Origin: Allorhizobium paknamense | GTDB taxonomy: Bacteria > Pseudomonadota > Alphaproteobacteria > Rhizobiales > Rhizobiaceae | NCBI RefSeq assembly: GCF_030815125.1 | Contig: NZ_JAUSWH010000011.1 | Span: 1 to 64,000 of the forward strand | DNA: 64,000 nucleotides | Direction of reading: 5' to 3' | Part shown: one piece after another, positions 1 through 7,655 of the stretch | Position numbering within the stretch: the stretch's first letter is position 1 | How the letters are laid out: each line of letters starts with the position of its first letter | Notes under the pieces: model-generated | Databases searched by the model: none | Told to the model about the DNA's origin: nothing | The model's input: the letters and a program-made list of their open reading frames with translations, nothing else | Translations under genes and position numbers: made by a program

Positions 1-91
1 GAACAAATCTGCTCGTGTCCATTCAAACCTCCTCGGTTGGAAGTTTGAATCACAATCTCAGCAGAAAGGGAATCCTAATTGTCCACACACC

Positions 92-802
92 CTAGATCAG
101 GCCCCTCAGGAAGGCGGTGAGATCGTCGGTGGCGTAATCGACATGCGCGTGCCCCTCGGTGCTTTCCAGCCGCTCCCACTGTTCCAGAACCACCTCTTCC
201 AGATTGCGCGGCACGATCAGCACGGTCTTCATGCCCAGCGCCTTCGGCACGACAAGATTGCGCGGCAGATCCTCGAACATCGCCGCATGGGCGGTATCGA
301 TCCGGTTGAGGCTGTGGAACTTGTCATAGGTGGCGCTGGCGGGCTTGGGCACATAATCCGCCGCGACGATATCGAAGATCTCATCGAAATGGTCGAGAAT
401 GCCCAGCGCCCGGGCGGCGGCTTCGGCATGGGCGACGGTGCCGTTGGTAAAGATGAACTTGCGGCCGGGCAGGGCCTTGATCGCCGCGCCCAGCGCCTCG
501 TCCGGCAAGAGCAGCGAATAGTCGATGGCATGGGCCTTTTCGAGAAAGTCGTTCGGATCTGCGCCATGATGCAGCATCAGCCCGGCCAGCGTGGTGCCAT
601 GGTCATGGTAGTAGCGCTTCTGCAGCAGGCGCGCTTCTTCCGGCTCCATCTGCAACAGGGTGGCGACATAGGCCGTCATGTTGCGGTCGATCTGGTCGAA
701 GAGATTGATGTGATGCGGGTAGAGCGTGTTATCGAGGTCGAAGACCCAGTCGCGCACATGCGCGAAATCGCGCGGATCGGCATGGGAGGCGGGAAGCGTC
801 AT
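92..802 (-). CDS. Pyrimidine 5'-nucleotidase (HAD superfamily, SDT1-like)
   Basis: A 236-residue HAD phosphatase of the pyrimidine 5'-nucleotidase branch, expected to remove phosphate from UMP/CMP-type nucleotides in the cytoplasm. HAD motif I is DLDNTLYP, with Asp22 as likely nucleophile and Asp24 as acid/base. Motif II is FTNGT (about residue 118), the motif III lysine lies in VPKPA, and motif IV is the acidic FEDLPRN. The ATG is preceded by GAGG seven bases upstream. The nucleoside hydrolase gene ends 18 bases before this start, so the two probably form a salvage operon: nucleotidase makes nucleosides, the hydrolase splits them. Substrate range is inferred from family; some relatives also act on flavin or purine phosphates. 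Confidence 0.88.
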   Translation of the reverse strand: MTLPASHADPRDFAHVRDWVFDLDNTLYPHHINLFDQIDRNMTAYVATLLQMEPEEARLLQKRYYHDHGTTLAGLMLHHGADPNDFLEKAHAIDYSLLLPDEALGAAIKALPGRKFIFTNGTVAHAEAAARALGILDHFDEIFDIVAADYVPKPASATYDKFHSLNRIDTAHAAMFEDLPRNLVVPKALGMKTVLIVPRNLEEVVLEQWERLESTEGHAHVDYATDDLTAFLRGLI

Positions 803-820
803 GGTCGACCTCGATCTCTC

Positions 821-1765
821 TCAAAGGCGGGCGAGGCGTTCGGTCAGCAGGGCGAAGAAGCCGTCCGCATCGACCGTGCGCATCACCATGGCATTGGGCT
901 TGCGGCCGCTGACGCGCCACCAATCCACCACCGTCATGCCGACGGTCAGATCCGATTCCGTTTCGATCTCGACATTGCAATGGCGGCCGGCAAACAGCTC
1001 CGGCTTGACGAGATAGGCGATCACGGTCGGATCATGCAGCGGGCCGCCGTCCGAACCGTATTTCTCGATGTCGAAGCGTTCGAAGAATTGCAGCCATTCC
1101 ACCATGACCTGTGCGGGGCGGGTGCCGATGGCACCGATGCGGGCAACGCGCGCCTTGGTGGTCATCAACTGATGGGTGACATCGAGCGGCATCATCACGA
1201 TCGGAATGCCCGAACCGAAGACGATTTTCGAGGCCTGCGGATCGACATAGATGTTGAATTCAGCGGCGGGCGTGATGTTGCCGCCTTCGGAAAAGCCGCC
1301 GCCCATCATCACCAGTTCGCGCACGCGCGGCGCTATGTCCGGCGCCTTTTGCAGGGCAAGCGCGATATTGGTCTGCGGGCCCAACGTGCAGAGCGTGACG
1401 GTGCCCGGCTCTTCGCGGCGGATGGTCTCGATGATGAAATCCACCGCATGCTGGTCGCGCACCGTCATCGTCGGCTCATCGACCACCGCGCCATCGAGGC
1501 CGGTCTTGCCATGCACGTGCTCTGCCGTCACCTGCGGTCGCTCCAGCGGCTTCAGCGCGCCTTCATAGACCGGCAGGTCGGGACGTCCCGAAAGCTCGCA
1601 GACGATACGGGCATTGCGGCTGGTCATGGTCAGCGGCACATTGCCCGCCACCACCGTCAGCCCCAGAACCTCCACCTCGTCCGGGCTGCCCAGCGCCAGC
1701 ATGATGGCGGCTGCATCGTCCTGGCCGGGATCGGTATCGATGATGATCTTGCGGGGCTGTGCCAT
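821..1765 (-). CDS. Nucleoside hydrolase (inosine-uridine preferring family)
   Basis: A 314-residue nucleoside hydrolase that cleaves the N-glycosidic bond of ribonucleosides to give base and ribose. The family calcium/ribose-binding signature DTDPGQDDA begins at residue 10, with Asp10, Asp15 and Asp16 as expected Ca2+ ligands. The distal Ca2+-site aspartate is in the LHDPT motif near residue 245. Length and layout match IunH/RihA-type enzymes. The ATG has AGGA seven bases upstream. It is the promoter-proximal gene of the two-gene salvage unit with the nucleotidase and is divergent from hsp20. A LacI-type palindrome lies upstream of its start. The exact nucleoside preference cannot be read from sequence. 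Confidence 0.92.
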   Translation of the reverse strand: MAQPRKIIIDTDPGQDDAAAIMLALGSPDEVEVLGLTVVAGNVPLTMTSRNARIVCELSGRPDLPVYEGALKPLERPQVTAEHVHGKTGLDGAVVDEPTMTVRDQHAVDFIIETIRREEPGTVTLCTLGPQTNIALALQKAPDIAPRVRELVMMGGGFSEGGNITPAAEFNIYVDPQASKIVFGSGIPIVMMPLDVTHQLMTTKARVARIGAIGTRPAQVMVEWLQFFERFDIEKYGSDGGPLHDPTVIAYLVKPELFAGRHCNVEIETESDLTVGMTVVDWWRVSGRKPNAMVMRTVDADGFFALLTERLARL

Positions 1766-1870
1766 GAAGGATGTCCTGCTCGCCTGTGGCAGGGTCGTCT
1801 TGAGCCTGCCGGTGTCCGATGGTGGTTTTCGTCGCTGCGCCCGGGAGGGCCGATGTCCTCCCTCCCGGCA

Positions 1871-1914
1871 GACGCGCTTGATGAACGGCTTGCTCCCTGC
1901 TTGTCAAGCGCTTG
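1871..1914. promoter_or_regulatory. LacI-type operator-like palindrome in the divergent nucleoside hydrolase/hsp20 region
   Basis: The 10-bp palindrome CAAGCGCTTG at 1905-1914 fits the AANCGNTT core of LacI/GalR-family operators, and its right half continues as TTGCA. An upstream GCGCTTGA (1874-1881) can pair with TCAAGCGC (1904-1911), so the block can also form a stem-loop. It sits about 140 bp from the nucleoside hydrolase start and 75 bp from the hsp20 start. No LacI-family regulator gene is in the window. Confidence 0.35.
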
Positions 1915-1987
1915 CACCATCCGGGCAGGCTCACCATATCCTGATGCGTGACGCCCGAAGGGGCCAGTTTGTCATGCCGAGGAAAGA

Positions 1988-2413
1988 ATGCGCCGACCCA
2001 AGACCGTTTCCACCCCGCTTCTTTTGGGGTTCGATCTGACAGAAGCCCTGATCGCCCAGCTTGCCCGCGCCAATGACGGCTATCCGCCCTATAATATCGA
2101 ACTGGTGCGCCGCGCGGGATCGGCCAGCCAGCGCCTGCGCATTACCCTTGCGGTGGCGGGTTTCAGCGAAGATGAGCTGGATGTGACCGTGGAAGGCAAT
2201 CAGCTGATCATTCGCGGCTCGCAGATGGAGCGCCCCGAGGCGGAATATCTCTTCCGTGGCATTGCGGCCCGGCAATTCCAGCGTGTCTTCGTCATGGCCG
2301 ACGGCATGGATGTGGCGGGGGCGGCGCTGCGCAACGGATTGCTGGTGATCGAGCTCATTCGGCCCGAGCTTCAGGAAATGGTGAGAAAAATTAACATTTC
2401 CGCCTCAGAGTAG
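1988..2413 (+). CDS. Small heat-shock protein, Hsp20/alpha-crystallin family
   Basis: A 141-residue IbpA-class small heat-shock chaperone that would hold unfolding cytoplasmic proteins for refolding. The alpha-crystallin domain spans about residues 30-130, with the typical LAVAGFSEDELDVTVEGNQL-like strand region and the late GLLVIELIRPE segment that corresponds to the conserved G-x-L motif. The rhizobial 'YNIE' entry into the domain is present. AGGAAAG lies directly before the ATG. The DUF1150 gene follows 46 bases downstream, a pairing usual in Rhizobiales. I looked for a ROSE RNA thermometer over the ribosome-binding site and did not find a convincing one. Confidence 0.92.
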   Translation: MRRPKTVSTPLLLGFDLTEALIAQLARANDGYPPYNIELVRRAGSASQRLRITLAVAGFSEDELDVTVEGNQLIIRGSQMERPEAEYLFRGIAARQFQRVFVMADGMDVAGAALRNGLLVIELIRPELQEMVRKINISASE

Positions 2414-2459
2414 GACCATGGCGGAGTATCCGCCGCTCCCTCACTGAAGGAGAACGGAC

Positions 2460-2717
2460 ATGTTGATCAAAGAAGCCACCCCGCGTCTCACGCAATCCGA
2501 ATTTGCCCACCTCGGCTCCGGGGAACTGGCTTACATCCGCAAGATGCGGGTGGACGAGGTCTCGCGATGCTTTCCCGATGCGCCGGACATCGATCCGCGC
2601 GCCGATCTCTGGGCCCTGTTCGCCGCTGACGGTACGCCCATTCTGTTGACCGACAACCGCTCTTCCACTTTCTTCAAGGCGGCGGAAGACGAGTTGCGCA
2701 CAGTCAGCTTGCACTGA
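2460..2717 (+). CDS. DUF1150 family protein
   Basis: An 85-residue small acidic protein of the DUF1150 (COG5568-type) family found across Rhizobiales, usually next to an Hsp20 gene as here. It has no signal peptide or membrane segment. Recognisable parts are the N-terminal LGSGELAYIR block and the central LWALFAADGTPI block followed by LTDNR. The spacer before ATG contains AAGGAG. The function is unknown; co-occurrence suggests a role linked to heat shock or proteostasis, which is inference only. Confidence 0.85.
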   Translation: MLIKEATPRLTQSEFAHLGSGELAYIRKMRVDEVSRCFPDAPDIDPRADLWALFAADGTPILLTDNRSSTFFKAAEDELRTVSLH

Positions 2718-2726
2718 TCCTTGCTC

Positions 2727-2826
2727 CTGCATAATTCCTTAAATCGGAATCGATTTAAGGATAAAATTATGCAGCAGCTTTAAAGTGTTACAGCTCCGTG
2801 CGATTGATAAAACGCACGGAGCTGTA
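2727..2826 (+). repeat. Palindromic repeat, family E copy 1
   Basis: A 100-bp element with two hairpins. The first half (about 2727-2773) begins CTGCATAATTCCTTAAATC and closes with ATTATGCAG. The second is a 13-bp perfect stem ACAGCTCCGTGCG / CGCACGGAGCTGT. Further copies lie at 22122-22228 and, reversed, at 31632-31734. The first hairpin is nearly constant; the second differs in sequence between copies yet stays paired. It starts nine bases after the DUF1150 stop. Confidence 0.8.
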
Positions 2827-2944
2827 AGGCGTAATTTGAAGCGTCTAAATTAGGCAGGGCGATTGTCTCTGGCCTTTGCGGCGTGATGACGGTAAAGCGA
2901 TTTCAACACCTCGATTGACGCCTCCGGGCCTGCATGGATGATCG

Positions 2945-4249
2945 ATGATGATGAAATCGCTGCACGTCCCGACAATGGCTTTTGCAGAAAGGCGCGCCTT
3001 TCGCCAGCGCCTGCCGTCGGTCATCGGCATGATCATGGTGCTGGTTGTCATCGCCGGCTGCGCCACCCGGGTGCAGGGCGTGATGCAGCCAGTCAAGCTT
3101 TCCACACCCTTGCCGGGTACAGAAGTGCAGATGCTGGCGGCCACGACGCGGGCTCCGGCCGATGACAAGGCGATCCTGTTTACCGGTGAGCGCGGATCCG
3201 GCCTGATGGTGGATGCCGTAACCGTCTCCATCCCGCCCGATGCCAATCGCAAGATCGGCGAGGTGCAGTGGCCGAAAAAGCTGCCGCCCAATCCCGCCAA
3301 GGATTTCACCACCGTTTCCGTCAAACCGATCCTGAACGAAGCCGATGGCCATGCCTGGCTGCACGCCCATCTGCCGGGCAAGAGGCGCGTGCTGGTCTTC
3401 GTGCACGGCTTCAATAACACCTATGAGGATTCGGTCTATCGCTTTGCGCAGATCGTGCATGATTCCCGCGCCGATGTCGTGCCGGTGATCTTCACCTGGC
3501 CCTCGCGCGCCAGCATTTTCGACTATAATTACGACAAGGAAAGCACCAATTATTCCCGCGATGCGCTGGAAGACATGCTGACCCGCATCGTGCGCGATCC
3601 CCAGGTCTCGGAAGTAACGGTCATGGCCCATTCCATGGGGTCGTGGCTTGCGGTCGAATCTTTGCGCCAGATGGCCATCCGCCGCGGCCGTGTCGACCCG
3701 AAGATCGCCAATGTCATCCTCGCCTCGCCGGATCTTGACGTCGATGTCTTCGGACGGCAGATGATGGCGCTGGGGCCGCGTCCGCCGCATTTCACGCTGT
3801 TCGTTTCGCAGGATGACCGGGCGCTCAGCATTTCCAAGCGCATTTCCGGCAATGTCGACCGGCTGGGGCAGATCGATCCCACCAAGGAGCCCTATCGCTC
3901 CCGGCTGGAAATGGCCGGGATTACCGTGCTGGACCTGACCAAGCTGAAGGCTGGCGACCAGCTCAACCACGGCAAATTTGCGGCAAGCCCGGACGTGGTG
4001 CGGCTGATCGGCGACCGGCTGATTGCCGGGCAGACGGTGACCGATTCCAATGTCGGTTTCGGGGAGGCGCTGGGTGCCGTCACGATCGGCGCCACCAATA
4101 CCGTCGGGCAGGCGGCCAGCACGGTCATCAGTGCCCCGATCACCATTTTCGATCCCCGCACGCGGCGCAATTACAGCCAGCAATGGCGTCAACTGGGCGA
4201 GAGCGCGGGCTCCACAGTCGGCGCGGTGGGCGATACGGTGCCGCGCTGA
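2945..4249 (+). CDS. DUF900 alpha/beta-hydrolase lipoprotein
   Basis: A 434-residue alpha/beta hydrolase of the DUF900 (COG4782) family with a lipoprotein signal. A hydrophobic segment at about residues 24-38 ends in the lipobox VIAGC, so it is probably anchored at the periplasmic face of a membrane. The oxyanion-side motif VFVHGFNNTYED and the nucleophile elbow AHSMGSW give a Ser nucleophile; an Asp appears in LDVDVF further on. The substrate is unknown: family members are uncharacterised esterase-like proteins. Three consecutive ATGs start the gene; GGATGA precedes the first. It stands alone between a repeat and the epimerase gene. The stretch after residue 340 is low in recognisable motifs. 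Confidence 0.85.
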   Translation: MMMKSLHVPTMAFAERRAFRQRLPSVIGMIMVLVVIAGCATRVQGVMQPVKLSTPLPGTEVQMLAATTRAPADDKAILFTGERGSGLMVDAVTVSIPPDANRKIGEVQWPKKLPPNPAKDFTTVSVKPILNEADGHAWLHAHLPGKRRVLVFVHGFNNTYEDSVYRFAQIVHDSRADVVPVIFTWPSRASIFDYNYDKESTNYSRDALEDMLTRIVRDPQVSEVTVMAHSMGSWLAVESLRQMAIRRGRVDPKIANVILASPDLDVDVFGRQMMALGPRPPHFTLFVSQDDRALSISKRISGNVDRLGQIDPTKEPYRSRLEMAGITVLDLTKLKAGDQLNHGKFAASPDVVRLIGDRLIAGQTVTDSNVGFGEALGAVTIGATNTVGQAASTVISAPITIFDPRTRRNYSQQWRQLGESAGSTVGAVGDTVPR

Positions 4250-4387
4250 CATCGATAATGCCGGCTGGCCATTCAAGTTTCTGCAACAATGCTCTTGAGG
4301 CTTTGCTTTCGCATGGCTATGCTCTTCTGATATATCACGGTGGGGCTTTTCTGGCGTCGCCGATGGCTGTTACGGGAGAGCCTTGCC

Positions 4388-5452
4388 ATGAGATGGAAAC
4401 GTATGATGCAGGTGCTGGACGTGCACTGCGAGGGAGAAATCGGCAAGGTGGCGACCGGCGGCGTGCCGAAAATTCCCGGCGCCACGGTGGCCGAGCAACT
4501 GGCCTGGCTGAACAGCGATCCCAAGGGGCGGGAGCTGCGGCATTTCCTGGTTCTGGAGCCGCGCGGCGCGCCGATCGGCTCGGTCAACCTGCTGCTGCCG
4601 CCAAAGCATCCGGAGGCGGATGCCGCGTTTATCATCCTTCAGCCCGATCAGGCCCATGCCAGTTCCGGCTCAAATTCGATTTGCGTGACCACGGCGCTGC
4701 TGGAAAGCGGCATGGTGGAAATGACCGAGCCCGAAACCGTGATCGTGCTGGAAACGGCGGCGGGGCTGGTGCGCGCCCGCGCCACCTGCCATGACGGCCA
4801 TTGCGAAAGCGTGGAACTCACCATGGTTCCCTCCTTCGTGCATGCGCTGGATATGGACATCGACACGGCCGAGTGGGGCAAGATCCGGTTCGATCTGGCC
4901 TATGGCGGCATTTTCTATGCGCTGGTGGATGTGCCGCAACTGGGCCTGACCATCGAGCCCAACAATGCGCGCCGTCTGGTGGAGGCCGGCATGGTGCTGA
5001 AGGAGGCGATCAACCGGCGCTTCACGGTCGTGCATCCCGAAATTCCGGAAATTTCCGGCGTGGCCTATGTGATGTTCCGCGATGTCGATCCCGATGGCGC
5101 GGTGCGCACCTGCACCACCATGTGGCCAGGCCGCGTGGACCGTTCGCCCTGCGGCACCGGCAATTCCGCCAATCTTGCGGTGCTGCATGCCCGCGGACGG
5201 GTGAAGCCCGGCGAGCGTTTCCTGTCGCGCTCGATCATCGGATCGCAATTCGAGGTCGGCCTGTCCGGCCTTGCCACCGTGGCCGGGCGGCCTGCCGTCA
5301 TTCCCACCATTCGCGGACGCGGCTTCACCTTTGGTCTGCATCAACTTGCACTTGACGCCTTCGACCCGTTGCAGGCAGGATTTGCATTGACCGATGTCTG
5401 GGGGGCGTCCCTGGCTGGTCTTGCCGATGTGCATCCTGCGGACGAGAAATAG
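4388..5452 (+). CDS. Proline racemase family protein, probable hydroxyproline 2-epimerase with Ser/Cys active site
   Basis: A 354-residue member of the proline racemase fold. These enzymes invert or dehydrate proline and hydroxyprolines with two facing catalytic residues. The second site is intact (SPCGTG, Cys255). The first site, MCGH in racemases and 4-hydroxyproline epimerases, reads SSGSNS, which places Ser93 at the first catalytic position. Ser/Cys members are known in rhizobia and have been tied to 3- or 4-hydroxyproline epimerisation, so epimerase is likelier than dehydratase (which changes the second Cys to Thr). I chose the ATG at 4388, with GGGAGAG eight bases upstream, over an upstream ATG that adds a basic 16-residue extension. 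A Crp/Fnr regulator follows. Confidence 0.85.
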   Translation: MRWKRMMQVLDVHCEGEIGKVATGGVPKIPGATVAEQLAWLNSDPKGRELRHFLVLEPRGAPIGSVNLLLPPKHPEADAAFIILQPDQAHASSGSNSICVTTALLESGMVEMTEPETVIVLETAAGLVRARATCHDGHCESVELTMVPSFVHALDMDIDTAEWGKIRFDLAYGGIFYALVDVPQLGLTIEPNNARRLVEAGMVLKEAINRRFTVVHPEIPEISGVAYVMFRDVDPDGAVRTCTTMWPGRVDRSPCGTGNSANLAVLHARGRVKPGERFLSRSIIGSQFEVGLSGLATVAGRPAVIPTIRGRGFTFGLHQLALDAFDPLQAGFALTDVWGASLAGLADVHPADEK

Positions 5453-5507
5453 CGTCTCGCGGTGTTCCCCGTTGAGAAGGACGCCTGCGGATCAAGATGG
5501 AGCGTGA

Positions 5508-6218
5508 ATGGCAGACGCATTGAGCGCAGTTCGGGAACCGGTCCTCAGCAGGGCAGCGATTTTTCGGTCTCTGTCCGAAGAGGACGATCTGCGCTGGTCT
5601 CGCCAATGTCTGCAAACCCAGGTGGCCCCCGGAACCGTGCTTTTCGATTATAATGGCGAGGGCACCCATGTGTTCTTCAGCCTTGAGGGGTCGCTGCGGC
5701 TGACCGTGCGGCTGGGCGACAGGAAGGAATTGTTCCTGGAGGAATTTCCACCAGGCCAGGTGGTCGGTGATCTTTCGGCGCTGGATGGCCATACCTATGC
5801 CGCCTGTCTGATGTCTTCCACGGAAGCGCAATTGTTGATGATGCCGCAGGCGCTGTTTCGCCAGATCGTCGCGGAGCGTCCGCCAGTTTGCCTGGAGCTG
5901 GTGACCGTTATGGCCAGACGGCTGCGCAGCCTCATCCAGCGCATGAGCGAACTGTCCTATCTCGACGCGCGCCACCGTCTTTACAATACGCTGCTCAGAC
6001 TGTCCCAGCCCTGCGATGAGCAGAAGGATCGCCGGATCATCGCGCCGCCCATTATCCATGCCGATCTTGCCGAATATATCGGCGCCAGCCGCGAAACCGT
6101 GTCGCGGGAAATGTCGCGGCTGTTGCAGGACGGCGTGATCGAGCGCACCAGCGATGCCATCATCCTGCGCCAACCGCGCGAATTGCTGCGCCGGCTCTCA
6201 AAGGTCGGCTTGGCCTGA
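5508..6218 (+). CDS. Crp/Fnr family transcriptional regulator
   Basis: A 236-residue regulator with an N-terminal cyclic-nucleotide-binding-type beta barrel (about residues 20-140, including the VVGDLSALDG turn) and a C-terminal winged helix. The recognition helix region is GASRETVSREMSRLLQDG near residue 190. There is no N-terminal cysteine cluster, so it is not an FNR-type iron-sulfur sensor; the barrel motif is also not the strict cAMP-binding signature. The ATG has GGAG five bases upstream. It lies 55 bp after the hydroxyproline epimerase gene and could control it, but nothing in sequence proves this. A family D palindrome begins immediately after its TGA. Confidence 0.9.
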   Translation: MADALSAVREPVLSRAAIFRSLSEEDDLRWSRQCLQTQVAPGTVLFDYNGEGTHVFFSLEGSLRLTVRLGDRKELFLEEFPPGQVVGDLSALDGHTYAACLMSSTEAQLLMMPQALFRQIVAERPPVCLELVTVMARRLRSLIQRMSELSYLDARHRLYNTLLRLSQPCDEQKDRRIIAPPIIHADLAEYIGASRETVSREMSRLLQDGVIERTSDAIILRQPRELLRRLSKVGLA

Positions 6219-6342
6219 TACCAAGGCTCAAAGATGCATACGCATCCTCGCCTTGAAGGAATTTCGAATATCTCAAATGCATCACGGGCTTGAGACATTC
6301 GAAAAGGGAATACCTACGGTCATTTTCAATGACCGTTGGTAT
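6219..6342 (+). repeat. Palindromic repeat, family D copy 1
   Basis: A 124-bp element starting TACCAAGGCTCAAAGATGC and ending in a hairpin with TTC loop (arms around GGTCATT / AATGACC) that closes with GGTAT. The same element is at 12687-12811, and a reversed part is at 30953-31013. The left part also contains TTCGAATATCTCAA facing CTTGAGACATTCGAA, a second inverted repeat. It begins directly after the stop codon of the Crp/Fnr gene. Confidence 0.82.
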
Positions 6343-6452
6343 GAGGCGGGCGGCGAAAAGTATTATGACCTGAAAAGGTCGAAACTCCGTCCCATTCCTG
6401 GGCGGTTGAGCAGGGGAATCGCTAAAATTCTAACTGTCTGCTTCAGTCAATC

Positions 6453-6617
6453 TCAGTTCCTTGTTGCTAAAACGGGATTGTCAGGTGCCGGGATGCCGTC
6501 TTGAAGACGTGCTCCCGACCGGGCCAGGGCGCGGAGATCGCTTTCGATCCTGCATGATGCAAGGCGCGCCCCGCTGGTATAGCCCAGCATGTCATGACCC
6601 GCGAAAGCGGCGATCAT
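6453..6617 (-). CDS. Possible small protein of 54 residues, unrecognised
   Basis: A short minus-strand frame in an otherwise gene-free stretch of about 420 bases. It starts at an ATG with a strong GGAGG/GAAGG ribosome-binding region just upstream and reads MIAAFAGHDMLGYT at its start. Codon use looks like the neighbouring genes (G/C-rich third positions) up to the last ten codons. I recognise no domain, and no membrane segment or signal peptide is visible. It may instead be a decayed gene fragment or chance. Nothing else is recognisable between the repeat and the receiver gene. Confidence 0.3.
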   Translation of the reverse strand: MIAAFAGHDMLGYTSGARLASCRIESDLRALARSGARLQDGIPAPDNPVLATRN

Positions 6618-6760
6618 CCTTCTTTCCTCCGAGTTTTCAAGGTCTTGGATGAGGCGAGGGTAGGAGCCTGATGCTTTGGCGGCACCCATCATTGAGGATC
6701 TGATCGGTTCCCTTCCCGGCGTGGCAGGTGCGCGGGATCGAGCCGAAGAAGGAGCAAGCG

Positions 6761-7153
6761 GTGAGCATTCTGATCGTCGAGGATAACCCGACCAATGCCA
6801 TGATCCTGAAGCATCTGGCCAAGAAGGTCGCCGACGAGGATATCGTCGTGGAGGCCGATGCCGCCAAGGCGCTTGCTCAATGCCATAACCAGCAATTCGA
6901 CCTGCTGATCATCGACCAGATCCTGCCGGGCATGAGCGGGTTGCAGTTCGCCAAGGCCATTCGCCAGCTCAGCCGCTATGACGAGGTGCCGATCGTCATG
7001 GTCACGGCCGATCATGAGCCGGGCCTTCGCCAGGCGGCGCGAGAGGCGGGGATCGGCGATTTCCTGACCAAACCGGTCGAGGCCTTGGCCTTCCGGCAAT
7101 TGATCGCCAATCACCGCAGCCGCCGTGCGGCCCCCTCCGACAAGGATGCATAG
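6761..7153 (+). CDS. Single-domain response regulator (receiver only)
   Basis: A 130-residue CheY-like receiver with no output domain. The acidic pair is in VEDNP near the N-terminus, the phospho-acceptor Asp52 is in LLIIDQILPG, and the conserved Lys is in FLTKPVE. I chose GTG at 6761, which has GAAGGAG seven bases upstream and places ILIVEDN at the correct distance; an ATG 11 codons upstream lacks a site. It opens a run of four same-strand signalling genes ending at 11179. Its likely role is to exchange phosphate with the hybrid kinase two genes down or with its HPt domain, an inference from context. Confidence 0.85.
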   Translation: MSILIVEDNPTNAMILKHLAKKVADEDIVVEADAAKALAQCHNQQFDLLIIDQILPGMSGLQFAKAIRQLSRYDEVPIVMVTADHEPGLRQAAREAGIGDFLTKPVEALAFRQLIANHRSRRAAPSDKDA

Positions 7154-7157
7154 GCTC

Positions 7158-7655
7158 ATGCCCCGGCTCTTCCTTGCCCTTTTCTGCTTTCTGTCCCTGA
7201 CCGCCGGGGCGCATGCGCTTGATGCGCCGTCCGGGCCGGTGGTCCTGACGGTGAAAGGTCAGGTTTCCAAGCCCAATCAGGGAACGGCGGCGGTCTTCGA
7301 TCTCGCGATGCTGGCGGCATTGCCTGCCCGCTCCGCCGAGATGGAAACGCCCTGGACCAAAGGCAAGACACGCTTTTCCGGCCCGCTTTTACGCGCCGTG
7401 CTGGATGCTGCAGGCGCTTCCGGCAAGGTGCTGGTGGTGCGCGCGCTCAATGATTACATGGCAGAGGTGCCGATGGAGGATGCCGACAGGCTGGAGACCA
7501 TGCTGGCGACGCATCAGGACGGCAAGCCGATGCCGGTGCGCGACAAGGGGCCCTTGATGCTGGTCTACCCCTTCGACCTCGACAGCGCGCTGTTTACGGA
7601 AAAATACTTCGCCCGCTCCGTCTGGCAGATCAAGGAAATCGAGGTTCTTCCGTGA
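7158..7655 (+). CDS. Secreted SUOX/YedY-fold (molybdopterin-oxidoreductase-like) protein without the Mo-binding cysteine
   Basis: A 165-residue protein with a signal peptide (LFLALFCFLSLTAGAHA, cleavage about residue 20) and a small domain resembling the oxidoreductase molybdopterin-binding fold. Visible family traits are VLTVKGQVS at the start, FDLAMLAALP, FSGPLLRAVLDAAG and PLMLVYPFD near the end. The only cysteine is in the signal peptide, so the mature protein has no residue to ligate molybdenum. It is therefore more likely a periplasmic binding or sensing partner than an enzyme. Start 7158 has AAGGA eleven bases upstream; an ATG at 7146 overlaps the previous stop. Its TGA overlaps the GTG start of the kinase, implying coupled translation. 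Confidence 0.7.
   Translation: MPRLFLALFCFLSLTAGAHALDAPSGPVVLTVKGQVSKPNQGTAAVFDLAMLAALPARSAEMETPWTKGKTRFSGPLLRAVLDAAGASGKVLVVRALNDYMAEVPMEDADRLETMLATHQDGKPMPVRDKGPLMLVYPFDLDSALFTEKYFARSVWQIKEIEVLP

Noticed and set aside
143..1951. A 602-codon open frame on the plus strand
   Set aside because: It lies opposite two recognised minus-strand genes (nucleotidase and nucleoside hydrolase). Long antisense frames are expected in GC-rich genes, and its product is low-complexity, rich in Arg, His and Gly, with no domain.
1915..1990. ROSE-type RNA thermometer upstream of hsp20
   Set aside because: Rhizobial hsp20 genes often have one, but I could not find a convincing hairpin that covers the AGGAAAG site with the characteristic short anti-SD strand.
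4340..4387. Earlier start for the hydroxyproline epimerase gene
   Set aside because: The added 16 residues are basic and lack family similarity, while the ATG at 4388 has a clear GGGAGAG site.
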